A stretch of DNA of 64,000 nucleotides from Acidobacteriota bacterium (GTDB lineage Bacteria > Acidobacteriota > Vicinamibacteria > Vicinamibacterales > CAVVIG01). Of this stretch, positions 37,082 through 46,333 are shown piece after piece (positions within the stretch are counted from its first letter, which is position 1; the number at the start of each line of letters is the position of its first letter). The notes beneath the pieces were generated by a model that searched no databases, had not been told where the DNA came from, and saw nothing but the letters and a program-made list of their open reading frames with translations. A program made the position numbers and the translations under genes. Location of the stretch: contig JAFDVO010000004.1 of NCBI GenBank assembly GCA_018268955.1, positions 124,001-188,000 of the forward strand, in the 5' to 3' direction.

Positions 37082-37854
37082 AGCGCATCCTGGCCGTGCT
37101 CGCGGTGGTCGCGGCCGCCGCGACCGCAGCGGCACAGGGCCAAGGGGTCGCGATCGGCCCATGGCGGCCGACGCACGGAGCGGAGATCAAGCCGAATGTG
37201 CCGTATACCGGGCAGTTCACGTTCGTGCGCTTGCGGTACGGGGCGCCGATCCCCTATCAGTCGCAGCGCGTGCCGTGGTCGCACGACTACCCGGACGGCG
37301 AGCAGCACTTCATGCAGATCATGAACGAGGTCACGTATCTCAAGCCCCGCCTGTTCGAGAGCAACGTGATGGCGCTCGACGATCCGGACCTGCCGCGCTT
37401 CCCCGTCGCCTATATGTCCGAGCCCGGCTACTGGATCCTGACCGACTCGGAAGCGTCCGCGTTCCGGGCCTACCTGCTCAAGGGGGGCTTCGCGATCTTC
37501 GACGACTTCGCGGAGAACCGCGGCGGCTGGGACTACTTCGAGCAGATGTTCCGTCGCGTGATGCCCGAGGCGAAGTGGGTCGAACTCGACGGATCGCACC
37601 CGATCTTCCACTGCTTCTTCGAGATTCCCGATCCGCTGGCGTTCCTGCCGCCCTACGACCAGGAACTCAAGCCGGCCTACCTCGGGGTGTACGAGGACAA
37701 CGACCCGTCGAAGCGGCTGCTGGCGATCGTCAACTACAACAACGACATCTCCGAGTACTGGGAGTACTCGGGCCAGGGCTTCGCCCCGGTGAGCGAGGAG
37801 AACGAGGCGTACAAGCTTGGCGTCAATTACGTGATCTATGGCCTCACACATTGA
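37078..37854 (+). CDS. DUF4159 domain protein
   Basis: A 258-residue exported protein with a signal peptide (about 1-20) and a DUF4159 domain (TFVRLRYG, YLKPRLFESNVMALDDPDLPRFPVAYMSEPGYWILTD read in parts, GGFAIFDDFAENRGGWDYFEQMFRRVMPEAKWVELD). The fold resembles a glutamine-amidotransferase-like sandwich without the catalytic triad. It overlaps the upstream gene by 4 nt. DUF4159 proteins usually accompany MoxR/DUF58/VWA clusters in Acidobacteriota; the role is unknown. Confidence 0.85.
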   Translation: MKRILAVLAVVAAAATAAAQGQGVAIGPWRPTHGAEIKPNVPYTGQFTFVRLRYGAPIPYQSQRVPWSHDYPDGEQHFMQIMNEVTYLKPRLFESNVMALDDPDLPRFPVAYMSEPGYWILTDSEASAFRAYLLKGGFAIFDDFAENRGGWDYFEQMFRRVMPEAKWVELDGSHPIFHCFFEIPDPLAFLPPYDQELKPAYLGVYEDNDPSKRLLAIVNYNNDISEYWEYSGQGFAPVSEENEAYKLGVNYVIYGLTH

Positions 37855-37947
37855 CCGTCGCAACGCACGAACGCTGGAACGCGGAACGCAACCGGCCGGT
37901 TCAGCATGACGGGCGTGTCGAATCTCACCATCCGGGTTAGGGCTTTG

Positions 37948-38021
37948 AGCGTTTTGGGTCTTAGCGGTCTAGCGTGCGGTCTAGCATTTCTGCGTCTAGC
38001 GTCTTAGCGTTTTAGCGTTTT
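37948..38021. repeat. Intergenic AGCGTTTT / AGCGTCT repeats
   Basis: About nine imperfect TAGCG(T/G)(T/C)TT words lie between the DUF4159 and MoxR genes, ending about 10 bp before the MoxR ribosome-binding site. They match the GCGTTT family. Confidence 0.7.
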
Positions 38022-38040
38022 CCCTGAGGAGAACCCCACC

Positions 38041-39063
38041 GTGGCTTCCAACGTCGAACTGCAGCAGGACGACATCGCGCTCGCCGACAAGATGAACGAG
38101 GGGCGCAAGGCGATTCTCGCCGAGCTCCACAAGCGCATCATCGGCCAGCATCACGTCATGGAGCTGGTGCTCCAGACCCTCTTCGTCGGCGGCAACAGCC
38201 TGATCATCGGCGTGCCGGGGCTCGCGAAGACGCTCCTCATCCAGACACTCGCGCAGGTGCTGGAGCTGAAGTTCAAGCGCATCCAGTTCACGCCCGACCT
38301 GATGCCGTCGGACATCACCGGCACGGACATCATCAACGAGGACCCGGCCACCGGACGCCGCCAGATGGTCTTCGCACCGGGCCCGATCTTCAGCAACATC
38401 GTGCTGGCCGACGAAATCAACCGGACGCCGCCGAAGACGCAGGCCGCCCTGCTCGAGGCGATGCAGGAACACCGCGTCACGATCCAGGGGCGCACCTATC
38501 AGCTCGAGGAGCCGTTCTACGTATTCGCCACGCAGAACCCGATCGAGCTCGAGGGCACCTATCCGCTGCCGGAAGCCCAGCTCGACCGCTTCATGTTCCA
38601 CATCCTCATGGAGCACCCGCCGGAGGAAGAAGAACTCGCGGTGGTCCGCGAGACGACCGGCATCATCGACCCGCACTTCAACCGGCCTGTCAGCGCGGCG
38701 GACCTCGTCGCGTTCCAGCGCCTCGTCCGGCGCGTCCCGGTCGCCGATCCAGTGCTGCGATACGCCCTCTCGCTCGTGCGCACGAGCCGTCCCAAGGCGC
38801 CGAACGCGCCCGAATCGGTCAAGAAGTGGGTGGCCTTTGGCGCGTCGGTCCGCGCGGCGCAATTCCTCGTGCTCGGCGCCAAGGCGCGCGCGCTCACCAG
38901 CGGCCGCTACCACGTCAGCTTCGACGACATCCGCGCGATGGCCCACCCGGTCCTCCGCCACCGCGTGCTCGTGAACTTCCGCGCCGAGTCGGAAGGGGTC
39001 TCGACCGACTCGATCATCGACGAGCTGCTCGAACGCGTGCCCGTGCCCGCGTCCGGCATGTGA
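38041..39063 (+). CDS. MoxR-family AAA+ ATPase
   Basis: A 340-residue ATPase starting at GTG, with TGAGGAGA upstream. Walker A is GVPGLAKT (57-64); Walker B is NIVLADEINRTPPKTQAALLEAMQE, the MoxR signature; sensor 1 lies in FATQNPIELEGTYPLPEAQLDRF. MoxR proteins act as chaperones that mature or insert metal into partner proteins, often VWA proteins. The following DUF58 and BatA-type genes are the usual partners. Confidence 0.93.
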   Translation: MASNVELQQDDIALADKMNEGRKAILAELHKRIIGQHHVMELVLQTLFVGGNSLIIGVPGLAKTLLIQTLAQVLELKFKRIQFTPDLMPSDITGTDIINEDPATGRRQMVFAPGPIFSNIVLADEINRTPPKTQAALLEAMQEHRVTIQGRTYQLEEPFYVFATQNPIELEGTYPLPEAQLDRFMFHILMEHPPEEEELAVVRETTGIIDPHFNRPVSAADLVAFQRLVRRVPVADPVLRYALSLVRTSRPKAPNAPESVKKWVAFGASVRAAQFLVLGAKARALTSGRYHVSFDDIRAMAHPVLRHRVLVNFRAESEGVSTDSIIDELLERVPVPASGM

Positions 39064-39165
39064 CACGGGCGAAAGGGCGGGTAGGGCTGGAAGGACAGGT
39101 AAGGCGGGTGGGACTGCATCAGTCCGGCCTGCCCTACCGGCCCAACCTGCCTCGTGCGACACGAG
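39064..39165. repeat. Intergenic GGCGGGTAGG / CCTGCCCTACC repeats with inverted arm
   Basis: Short units related to CTACCTGCC occur on both strands, centred on a small hairpin (GGACTG, 3-nt loop, CAGTCC near 39110-39124). They lie between moxR and the DUF58 gene and belong to the CTACCTGCC family seen at 46.16 kb. Confidence 0.5.
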
Positions 39166-39183
39166 TCGTCTGACGGAGCTCTC

Positions 39184-40101
39184 ATGGCAGTGTCTGGACG
39201 CGGACAAATGGCGGGCGCGCGGTTCGTGGATCCGAAGATCCTCGCGCGTGTCGGCAACCTCGAACTGGTCGCGCGCAACGTCGTCGATGGCTTCATCAAC
39301 GGCCTGCACCGGGCGCCGACCTTTGGCGCGTCGATCGACTTCGCCGAGCACCGCGGGTACGTCCCTGGGGACGACATCCGGCGGGTGGACTGGCGGTTGT
39401 ACGCCCGCACGGACCGCTACTACATCAAGCAGTACGAGGCGGACACCAACACCAACTTCACCGTGCTGTTCGACATCTCGAAGTCGATGTCGTTCGCGAG
39501 CCGCGGCGTCACCAAGCTGGAGTACGGCTCGTTCCTCGCCGCGTGCCTCGCCTATCTTGCGCATCGGCAGCGTGACCGGGTCGGCATCATCACCTTCGAC
39601 TCCGACATCGTCACGCACGTGCCGCCGTCGGCGAAGCACTTCGACCAGGTCCTCCACACGCTCGACAAGGCACGGGCGGAACGGCCGGGCCACCTGAGCG
39701 CGCCGCTCCACAAGATGGCGGAGCACTTCAAGCGTCGCGGCATCCTGCTGCTGATTTCGGACTTCTACGACAGCCCGGACGCCATCCTCGACGCGATCAA
39801 GCCGCTCCGCTTCCTCGGCAACGACCTGATCGTCTTCCACGTGCTCGACCCGCAGGAGATCGACTTCGATTTCGACGATGCGTCGACGTTCCAGGATCTC
39901 GAGAGCGGTGAGCAGATCCCGGTCGTCCCGCAGTCGTTCCGCGCCGAGTATCGCCGGCTGATCCAGGAGCACATCAACCGCCTGACCGAGAAGTTCTCGG
40001 AACAACGGATCGACTACGCGCTCTGCAACACCAGCCAGCCGCTCGACCACGCGCTGTTCTCGTATCTGTCGAGCCGCGAGAAGCTCGCACGTGTGCGCTG
40101 A
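39184..40101 (+). CDS. DUF58 domain protein
   Basis: A 305-residue protein. The start at 39184 has ACGGAG 5 nt upstream. It carries the DUF58 signature DDIRRVDWRLYARTDRYYIKQYE (63-85) and a VWA-type site (FDISKSM, Asp97-x-Ser99-x-Ser101). DUF58 proteins are the standard partners of MoxR ATPases; a role in envelope or metal-dependent assembly is inferred. Confidence 0.88.
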   Translation: MAVSGRGQMAGARFVDPKILARVGNLELVARNVVDGFINGLHRAPTFGASIDFAEHRGYVPGDDIRRVDWRLYARTDRYYIKQYEADTNTNFTVLFDISKSMSFASRGVTKLEYGSFLAACLAYLAHRQRDRVGIITFDSDIVTHVPPSAKHFDQVLHTLDKARAERPGHLSAPLHKMAEHFKRRGILLLISDFYDSPDAILDAIKPLRFLGNDLIVFHVLDPQEIDFDFDDASTFQDLESGEQIPVVPQSFRAEYRRLIQEHINRLTEKFSEQRIDYALCNTSQPLDHALFSYLSSREKLARVR

Positions 40102-40122
40102 TGAGGGCGGACGCAGCCCGTT

Positions 40123-40198
40123 GTCAGCAATTAGCAATCAGCGATTGGCGATTAGCGATTAGCGATTAGCGATTAGCGATTAGCGATTAGCGATTGGC
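40123..40198. repeat. GCGATTA heptanucleotide array
   Basis: Eight head-to-tail 7-mers occupy 40141-40196: six perfect GCGATTA units flanked on each side by GCGATTG. Degenerate copies lie at 40123-40140. The array ends about 10 bp before the start of the BatA-like gene. Confidence 0.9.
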
Positions 40199-40205
40199 AC
40201 CGTCC

Positions 40206-42254
40206 ATGTCTTTCCTCTCCCCTCTCTTCTTCCTCGGCCTCGGGGCGATTGCGGTGCCGATTGTCGTGCACCTCATCCAGCGCGAGCGGAAGCGGGTCAT
40301 CGAGTTTCCGTCGCTGATGTTCGTGCAGAAGATTCCGTATCAGTCGGTGAGGCGGCGCCGGATCCGGCACTGGGGGCTCCTGCTCCTCCGTGCCGCGGCC
40401 ATCGCGCTCATCGTCGCGGCGTTCGCGAGGCCGTTCCTGCCGGCGAGCGCGGCGGCTGCCCTCGGGGCCTCGACCGGCGGCTCACGCGAGGTGGTGATCC
40501 TGGTCGACCAGTCGGCCAGCATGGGCTACGGCGATCGGTGGCAGCGCGCGAAGGACGAAGCGGCACGCGTGATCTCCTCGATCGGCACGACCGACAGGGC
40601 CACGCTCGTCCTGTTCAGTCGCAACGCCGAAGAGACCATCCGCGCCACAGCCGACCGCGGCCGCCTCGAGGCCGCCCTGCGCGCCGCACAGCTGACGTCC
40701 GGCGCGACGCGATTCGGCCCCGCCTTGAAGCTGGCCGAGAGCATCCTTGACCGCTCGACGCTGCCCCGCAAGGAGGCCGTGCTGATCTCCGACTTCCAGA
40801 AGACCGGCTGGTCCGGCTCCGAGGACGTCCACTTTCCAGAAGGGATGGCGCTGACGCCGGTCTCTGTCGCCACCGAAACTGTCGCCAACCTTGCCGTCCC
40901 GTCGGTGAGCTTCGCGCGCTCCTCCTTCTCCAACCAGGAGCGCATCACCGTGACCGCCGGCGTCGCCAACAAGAGCGCCAACCCGGTCACCGGGGTGCCG
41001 GTCTCGCTGGAGATCGAAGGGCGTGTCATCGAAACGCTCCCGGTCAACATCGGCCCGAACGCCTCTGCCTCCGTGGCCTTCTCCCCGTTCACGCTGAGCG
41101 ATCCTTCCGTCCACGGCGTCGTGAAGGCCGGGTCTGACCCGATGCCCGCCGACAACAGCTTCGATTTCGTGGTCACGCCGAGCCAGGCGGTGTCCGTCCT
41201 GCTCGTGGACAGTGGCGGCGCCTCGAGCTTCTTCCTGACCAAGGCCCTCGGGATCGGCAACACGCCGACGTTCAACGTCGAGGTCGTGCAGGCGGCGCGG
41301 GTCACGCCGCAGATGCTCGAGAAGCGATCGGCCGTCATTCTCAACGACGCGGCCCTGCCCGCAGCCTTCGCTGGCGGCGCGCTGCGCAAGTTCGTCGAGG
41401 GCGGCGGCGGGGTGCTGGTGGCTGTCGGCGAGCACACCAACTGGCCGCAGAACGACGCGGAGATGCTGCCGGGGCAGCTCGGCCAGGTCGTGGATCGCAC
41501 TGACGGTCGGGGCGCGACGATCGGCTTCCGCGACTACAGCCACCCTGTGTTCGAGGTCTTCAAGGCGCCGCGCAGCGGCGACTTCTCGGCGGCCCGCGTC
41601 CTCCGCTACCGGGCGCTGCAGGCCTCGCCGGATGCGCGCGTGCTCGCCCGGTACGACGATGGCGCCGTCGCCGTTGCGGAACGGCGCGTCGGGTCAGGCC
41701 GCGTCATCGTGATGACGACGACGCTGGATGACTCGTGGAATGACCTCGAGCTGAAGCCGGTGTACCTGCCGCTCGTACACCAGCTCGTCCGGCACCTCGC
41801 ACAGTATGAGCAGTCCAGCTCGTGGGCCACGGTTGGGCAGGTCGTCGATCTGGCAACCGTCGTGAAGGGCAAGGGCGATCGCGTGGTCGTCACGCCGGCC
41901 GGCGACCGGCGCACCGTGGGGGCCAATGAGCCGACAGTGCTCGAGCTGACCGAGCATGGCGCCTACGAGATCCGCAACGCCTCGACACCGTCCGCCCGCG
42001 GCGATCGGATTGCGGTGAACATCGATCCGGCCGAGTCGGACCTCACGACGATGGACACGAGCGAACTCGTGGCTTCGGCGACGGGACACGCGACCCAGGC
42101 CGGCAGCACGGCGGCCGCCGCGGTGGAGGTCACACCTGAGGAAGCCGAGAAGCGTCAGAACATCTGGTGGTACTTGCTCCTCGCGGGCATGGCGCTCCTC
42201 GTGGCAGAACTGGTGATTGCCAACCGCCTCTCGGAGCACGAGAGGTTCACCTGA
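40206..42254 (+). CDS. BatA-like membrane protein with VWA domain
   Basis: A 682-residue inner-membrane protein. Residues 1-80 form the BatA N-terminal module (FLSPLFFLGLGAIAVPIVVHL, helices at about 5-24 and 56-78). A VWA domain with MIDAS Asp101-x-Ser103-x-Ser105 (LVDQSASM) follows, then beta-sandwich repeats and a glutamine-amidotransferase-like region (about 320-520), and a C-terminal helix (about 655-675). The start is ATG 40206; an upstream in-frame codon lies in the repeat. In other bacteria Bat proteins work with MoxR and are linked to oxidative stress tolerance; the function is not proven here. Confidence 0.85.
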   Translation: MSFLSPLFFLGLGAIAVPIVVHLIQRERKRVIEFPSLMFVQKIPYQSVRRRRIRHWGLLLLRAAAIALIVAAFARPFLPASAAAALGASTGGSREVVILVDQSASMGYGDRWQRAKDEAARVISSIGTTDRATLVLFSRNAEETIRATADRGRLEAALRAAQLTSGATRFGPALKLAESILDRSTLPRKEAVLISDFQKTGWSGSEDVHFPEGMALTPVSVATETVANLAVPSVSFARSSFSNQERITVTAGVANKSANPVTGVPVSLEIEGRVIETLPVNIGPNASASVAFSPFTLSDPSVHGVVKAGSDPMPADNSFDFVVTPSQAVSVLLVDSGGASSFFLTKALGIGNTPTFNVEVVQAARVTPQMLEKRSAVILNDAALPAAFAGGALRKFVEGGGGVLVAVGEHTNWPQNDAEMLPGQLGQVVDRTDGRGATIGFRDYSHPVFEVFKAPRSGDFSAARVLRYRALQASPDARVLARYDDGAVAVAERRVGSGRVIVMTTTLDDSWNDLELKPVYLPLVHQLVRHLAQYEQSSSWATVGQVVDLATVVKGKGDRVVVTPAGDRRTVGANEPTVLELTEHGAYEIRNASTPSARGDRIAVNIDPAESDLTTMDTSELVASATGHATQAGSTAAAAVEVTPEEAEKRQNIWWYLLLAGMALLVAELVIANRLSEHERFT

Positions 42255-42288
42255 GCGGGCGGCGACACCATGAGCACCGCCGCATGGG

Positions 42289-42325
42289 ATGCAGGAATGC
42301 AGGAATGCAGGAATGCACGAACGCA
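42289..42325. repeat. GCAGGAAT octanucleotide tandem repeat
   Basis: Three to four tandem GCAGGAAT units lie between the BatA-like and DUF4175 genes. They are identical to the octamer at 11531-11560, about 31 kb away. Confidence 0.75.
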
Positions 42326-42443
42326 CGGCGGCATCGTCCACATGCGCCTGACGCGGACCGGGCTGGCCGCGGGGTTGTGAAAAGATAAAGAACTCCCTGT
42401 CCCCGGGCGTATCATCTGGGGACTGGTGGGAGGAGGGCCCACG

Positions 42444-45400
42444 ATGGCGTACGAACCGGGTGGCTCCAGGCACGAGGAGCTCGTCGCAGTTATTCATCGC
42501 GTCCGGAATCGCTGGCGTCTGAAGCTCGCCCTTCGCGGGGCGGTCATCGTGGTGGCCGGTACCCTGCTGGCGCTGCTGCTCTCGGCGTCCACGCTCGAGG
42601 CGCTGCGCTTCTCGCCCGCCGCCATCATCAGCTTCCGCATCGTCGCCCTGCTGGTGTTCGCCGGCCTCGTGATGATCGGCTTCGTCCAGCCGCTGCGGCG
42701 TCGCGTCTCGGACGGCCAGGTGGCGCTGTACCTCGAAGAAAAGGATCCGACGCTCCAGGCGGCGATCCTCAGCGCCATCGAGTCGATCGATGCCGTCCAG
42801 CAGAGCACCGACGATCGCGGCCCCTCTCCCGCACTCGTCGACAAGCTGGTCGAACAGGCCATCGAGAAGTGCCGCGCGCTCGAAGACGGCCTCGCCGTCG
42901 AGCGCAGGGGCCTGCGCACGCAGGTGATGGCCCTGGGCCTCATCGCAGCCGCCGCGACGCTGCTGATCGCCTTTGGTCCCGCGTTCCTGCGCAGCGGCAT
43001 GTCGGCGCTGCTGATCATCTCGCGCAGTGCCGAAGCCGCAAGCCCCTACAAGATCGAGGTTGTCCCCGGCAGCACCAAGGTGCCGAAGGGGGCCGACCAG
43101 AACGTCCGCGCCAGGCTCCTCGGCTTCTCCTCCGCAAATGCGACCCTGATGGTGCGGACCGATCCGCAGGGTGCCTTCGAGCGCGTGCCGCTGGTCGCCG
43201 CCAGCGACCCGGGCAGCTTCGAAGGGATGCTGTTCCACCTCGACAAGTCGGCGGACTACTACGTCGAGTCCAATGGCGTCCGCTCGGGCAACTTCCGGCT
43301 CGACGTCGTGGAACTGCCGACCGTCGACAAGCTGGTGATGGAGTATCGCTTCCCCGCCTATACCGGGCTCGAACCACGCACCGTCGATCCGGGCGGCGAC
43401 GTGGCGGCCATCAAGGGGACTGACGTCCACCTGACGATCACGCCGACGATGGCGACGCCTGGTGGGCGGGTGATCCTGAACGAGAAGGAGTCGCTGCCGC
43501 TCACGAAGGCGGCGGACGGCACGTTCGCCGCGAGCTTCTCCGTCAAGGAGCAGGGCTTCTACAAGATCGAGCTCGAGGGGCCCGCAGGCGAGAAGGTCAA
43601 CGCGTCACCGCAGTACACGATCGACGTCCTCACGGACCAGACGCCCTCCGTGCACTTCAACAAGCCGGGTCGGGACACGAACGCCACGCCGGTCGAGGAG
43701 GTCTTCGCCGAGGTGCGCGCCGATGACGACTACGGCGTGAAGAGCGTCGACATGTTCTACTCGGTGAACGGTGGCGAGGAGAAGACGGTGCATCTCTTCG
43801 GCGGCTCCAAGGCGCTGCCGGAGGTGACCGCGAGCCACACCATCTACCTCGAGGAACTGGGCCTCAAGCCTGGCGACTTCGTGTCCTACTACGCGAAGGC
43901 GGCGGACAACGACGCGGTCGACGGCTCGCAGACGACGACCAGCGACATCTACTTCGTGCAGATCCGCCCGTTCAAGAAGGACTACAAGCCGGCGCAGTCG
44001 ATGGCGGGCGGCGGCGGTGGCGGCGGAGCCGGCGACCAGGTGGGTCAGCTCTCGCAGCAGCAGCGCGAGATCGTGGCGGCGACGTTCAACATCGTCCGTG
44101 ACCGCGCGAAGATGCCGGCCGACAAGTTCCGTGAGCAGGCCGTCTTCCTCACGCTGGCCCAGGCGAAGCTGCGGCAGCAGGTCGAGGAGCTGAGCGGAAA
44201 GATGAACAGCCGGCTCGATGCGGTCGACCCGGCGTTCAAGGCGATCGCCGAGGCGCTCCCGAAGGCCGCCAAGGAAATGGCGGCAGCCGAGAACAACCTG
44301 AAGGGGCTGCAGGCGAAGGAAGCGCTGTCGCCCGAACAGCGTGCGCTCAAGCTGCTGCAGGATGCCGAGCAGCAGTACGAAGTGCAGGTGTCCCAGCAGC
44401 GTGGTGGAGGCGGAGGCGGCGGCGGGCAGAACCAGATGTCCGAGGACCTCGCGGATCTGTTCGAGCTGGAGCTGGACAAGCTGGCGAACCAGTACGAGAT
44501 GCAGCAGCGTGCCGAGCAGCAGGGGGCGGATCGGCAGGTCGACGAGATCGCCGAGAAGCTCAAGGAGCTCGCCCGTCGTCAGCAGCAGGAAGCCGAGCGG
44601 CAGCAGCGGATGGCTGCGCAGGGACAGCAGTCGTCGGGTGGCGGCGGTGGTGGCGAGGCGCAGCGGCAGCTGGCGAAGGAACTCGAGGAGGCTGCGCGTC
44701 GGCTGCAGCAGCTGACGCGTGAGCAGCAGCGGCAGGACCTGGCCGATGCCGCGCGCCAACTGCAGGATGCGGCGAACGCGATGCGCCAGGCGGCGGCGAA
44801 CGGATCGCGGGATGCGGGCGCACAGGCCGCGTCGGCGCTCGACAAGATTCGCGAGGCGCAGCAGCGCCTGTCACGTAACCAGAACGGCCGCAGCGAGCGC
44901 GACGTCCAGGATGCCAAGCGCCAGGCGGAAGCGTTGGCGGACGAGCAGAAGCAGATCGCGTCCGAAGTGCAGGGCATGGACGGCATGTCCGGCGCGGCGA
45001 AGGACGCGAAGGCGCAGTCGCTCCAGGCGCGCAAGGACGCGATGGACCAGAAGCTCGGGCAGCTGCAGGATCAGCTCGAGAAGCTCGCCAACGGCGCGCG
45101 CGGCAATGCCAGGGATGCGGCGCGCAAGCTGGACGAAGCGGCCGGCAGCATCACCGACAAGCGCATGCGCGAGAAGGTGCGCTACACCAAGAACACGCTG
45201 CGCGGCCAGCCGAGCGATTATGCCAAGGCGATGGAGTCCGACATCCAGTCGAACCTCGAGGCGCTGAAGAACAAGATCGGCGACGCCGAGTCGGCAATGG
45301 GACAGGCGAACAAGCAGGACGCCGTCGGCCGCGCGGCCGACAAGGCGCGCGACCTCGTGCGCGGCATGGAGTCGCTCGATCAGCGCATGCGCGATCGCGC

Positions 45401-46067
45401 ACAGCAGAACGCACGGAACGGCCAGCAGGGACAACAGGGGCAGCAAGGCCAGCAGGGGCGGGCCGGCCAGCCGGGGCAGCAGGGACAGCAGGGGCAGGCC
45501 GGGCAGCAGGGACGGCAAGGGCAGGCTGGCCAGCAGGGACAGGCCGGGCAGCAGGGCCAACAGGGGCAGGCTGGGCAGGCTGGGCAGGCTGGACAGCAGG
45601 GTCAGCAGGCGCAGGCCGGGCAGGCCGGTGGCAACCAGGGCGGGAACGGATACGCCGGCGGCGCGTACGGTGGCCGCTACGATAACGGCTACGGCGTGAA
45701 CCGCGGCACGTACCGCTTCGACCCGGCCGACGCACGTCAATTCAGGAACGACTTCCGCGAATGGCAGAACGACGCGCAGGCGCTGCGCCGTGAGCTCGCG
45801 AAGGCCGGCGTGGAGACGAAAGATCTCGATCAAATCCTGCGCGACCTGCGCGCGTTCGACAGCGACGCCGCATTCACCGACGGCAACTCGCTGGCGGCGT
45901 TGCAGCAGGCCGCTCTGGACAAGCTGAAGAAGTTCGAGTTCGCGCTGCGCCGCAAGGCCGAGGGCGGCGATCAGGCGCTGTCGCTCTCGGGGTCGGACGA
46001 AGTGCCGAGCGGGTTCCGCCAGGCCATCGAGGAGTACTACCGCGCGCTCGCGAAGAAGCAGCAATAG
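42444..46067 (+). CDS. DUF4175-type large membrane protein with collagen-like Gly-Gln tract
   Basis: A 1207-residue protein. The start is ATG 42444 behind a strong GGAGGAGGG site. Three hydrophobic helices (about 30-52, 58-82 and 160-182) are followed by beta-sandwich domains (about 195-510) and a Gly-rich hinge. A long Gln/Arg/Ala-rich coiled-coil region (about 530-990) leads into a tract of Gly-x-x triplets rich in Gln (993-1072, GQQ/GQA), and then a helical C-terminus. It belongs with DUF4175-like proteins that end MoxR/VWA clusters. The architecture suggests a membrane-anchored periplasmic scaffold. It is the largest gene of the cluster. Confidence 0.8.
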   Translation: MAYEPGGSRHEELVAVIHRVRNRWRLKLALRGAVIVVAGTLLALLLSASTLEALRFSPAAIISFRIVALLVFAGLVMIGFVQPLRRRVSDGQVALYLEEKDPTLQAAILSAIESIDAVQQSTDDRGPSPALVDKLVEQAIEKCRALEDGLAVERRGLRTQVMALGLIAAAATLLIAFGPAFLRSGMSALLIISRSAEAASPYKIEVVPGSTKVPKGADQNVRARLLGFSSANATLMVRTDPQGAFERVPLVAASDPGSFEGMLFHLDKSADYYVESNGVRSGNFRLDVVELPTVDKLVMEYRFPAYTGLEPRTVDPGGDVAAIKGTDVHLTITPTMATPGGRVILNEKESLPLTKAADGTFAASFSVKEQGFYKIELEGPAGEKVNASPQYTIDVLTDQTPSVHFNKPGRDTNATPVEEVFAEVRADDDYGVKSVDMFYSVNGGEEKTVHLFGGSKALPEVTASHTIYLEELGLKPGDFVSYYAKAADNDAVDGSQTTTSDIYFVQIRPFKKDYKPAQSMAGGGGGGGAGDQVGQLSQQQREIVAATFNIVRDRAKMPADKFREQAVFLTLAQAKLRQQVEELSGKMNSRLDAVDPAFKAIAEALPKAAKEMAAAENNLKGLQAKEALSPEQRALKLLQDAEQQYEVQVSQQRGGGGGGGGQNQMSEDLADLFELELDKLANQYEMQQRAEQQGADRQVDEIAEKLKELARRQQQEAERQQRMAAQGQQSSGGGGGGEAQRQLAKELEEAARRLQQLTREQQRQDLADAARQLQDAANAMRQAAANGSRDAGAQAASALDKIREAQQRLSRNQNGRSERDVQDAKRQAEALADEQKQIASEVQGMDGMSGAAKDAKAQSLQARKDAMDQKLGQLQDQLEKLANGARGNARDAARKLDEAAGSITDKRMREKVRYTKNTLRGQPSDYAKAMESDIQSNLEALKNKIGDAESAMGQANKQDAVGRAADKARDLVRGMESLDQRMRDRAQQNARNGQQGQQGQQGQQGRAGQPGQQGQQGQAGQQGRQGQAGQQGQAGQQGQQGQAGQAGQAGQQGQQAQAGQAGGNQGGNGYAGGAYGGRYDNGYGVNRGTYRFDPADARQFRNDFREWQNDAQALRRELAKAGVETKDLDQILRDLRAFDSDAAFTDGNSLAALQQAALDKLKKFEFALRRKAEGGDQALSLSGSDEVPSGFRQAIEEYYRALAKKQQ
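45421..45660 (+). repeat. In-frame GGxCAGxAG repeat encoding collagen-like Gly-Gln-Gln triplets
   Basis: About 25 imperfect 9-bp units code for Gly-Gln-Gln/Gly-Gln-Ala triplets (residues 993-1072 of the DUF4175-type protein). The 9-bp period keeps the reading frame, so copy number could change without truncating the protein. Confidence 0.85.
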
Positions 46068-46074
46068 GGCATTG

Positions 46075-46330
46075 CGAATTGCTGAATGCTAATCGCTGAT
46101 TCCTAATTGCTGGTGGCCAAAGGGGTCGCCGTCTCGCGTAGCGAGCGCGACCCCGGCGGCGCTACCTCGCCCCTACCTGCCCTACCTGCCTGCCCCTACC
46201 TGCCTGCCCCTACCTGCCCCTACCTGCCCCACCTGCCTCACCTGCCTCACCTGCCCTAGCTGCCCTAACTGCCCCACCCGCCCTGCCGCTCGAGTCTGCA
46301 GTCTGAATTCTGAGATCTGAGGTTCAGCGT
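46075..46330. repeat. Intergenic CTACCTGCC-type repeat block
   Basis: ATTGCTGAATGCTAAT-like words (46075-46112) are followed by more than a dozen imperfect CTACCTGCC/CACCTGCCT units (46160-46285) and TCTGAATTCTGAGATCTGAG words to about 46322. They fill the whole gap between two convergent genes. No hairpin with a T-run was seen. Confidence 0.75.
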
Positions 46331-46333
46331 CTC

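Noticed and set aside
40123-40198. CRISPR-like array
   Set aside because: The units are 7 bp with no spacers, and no cas genes are present.
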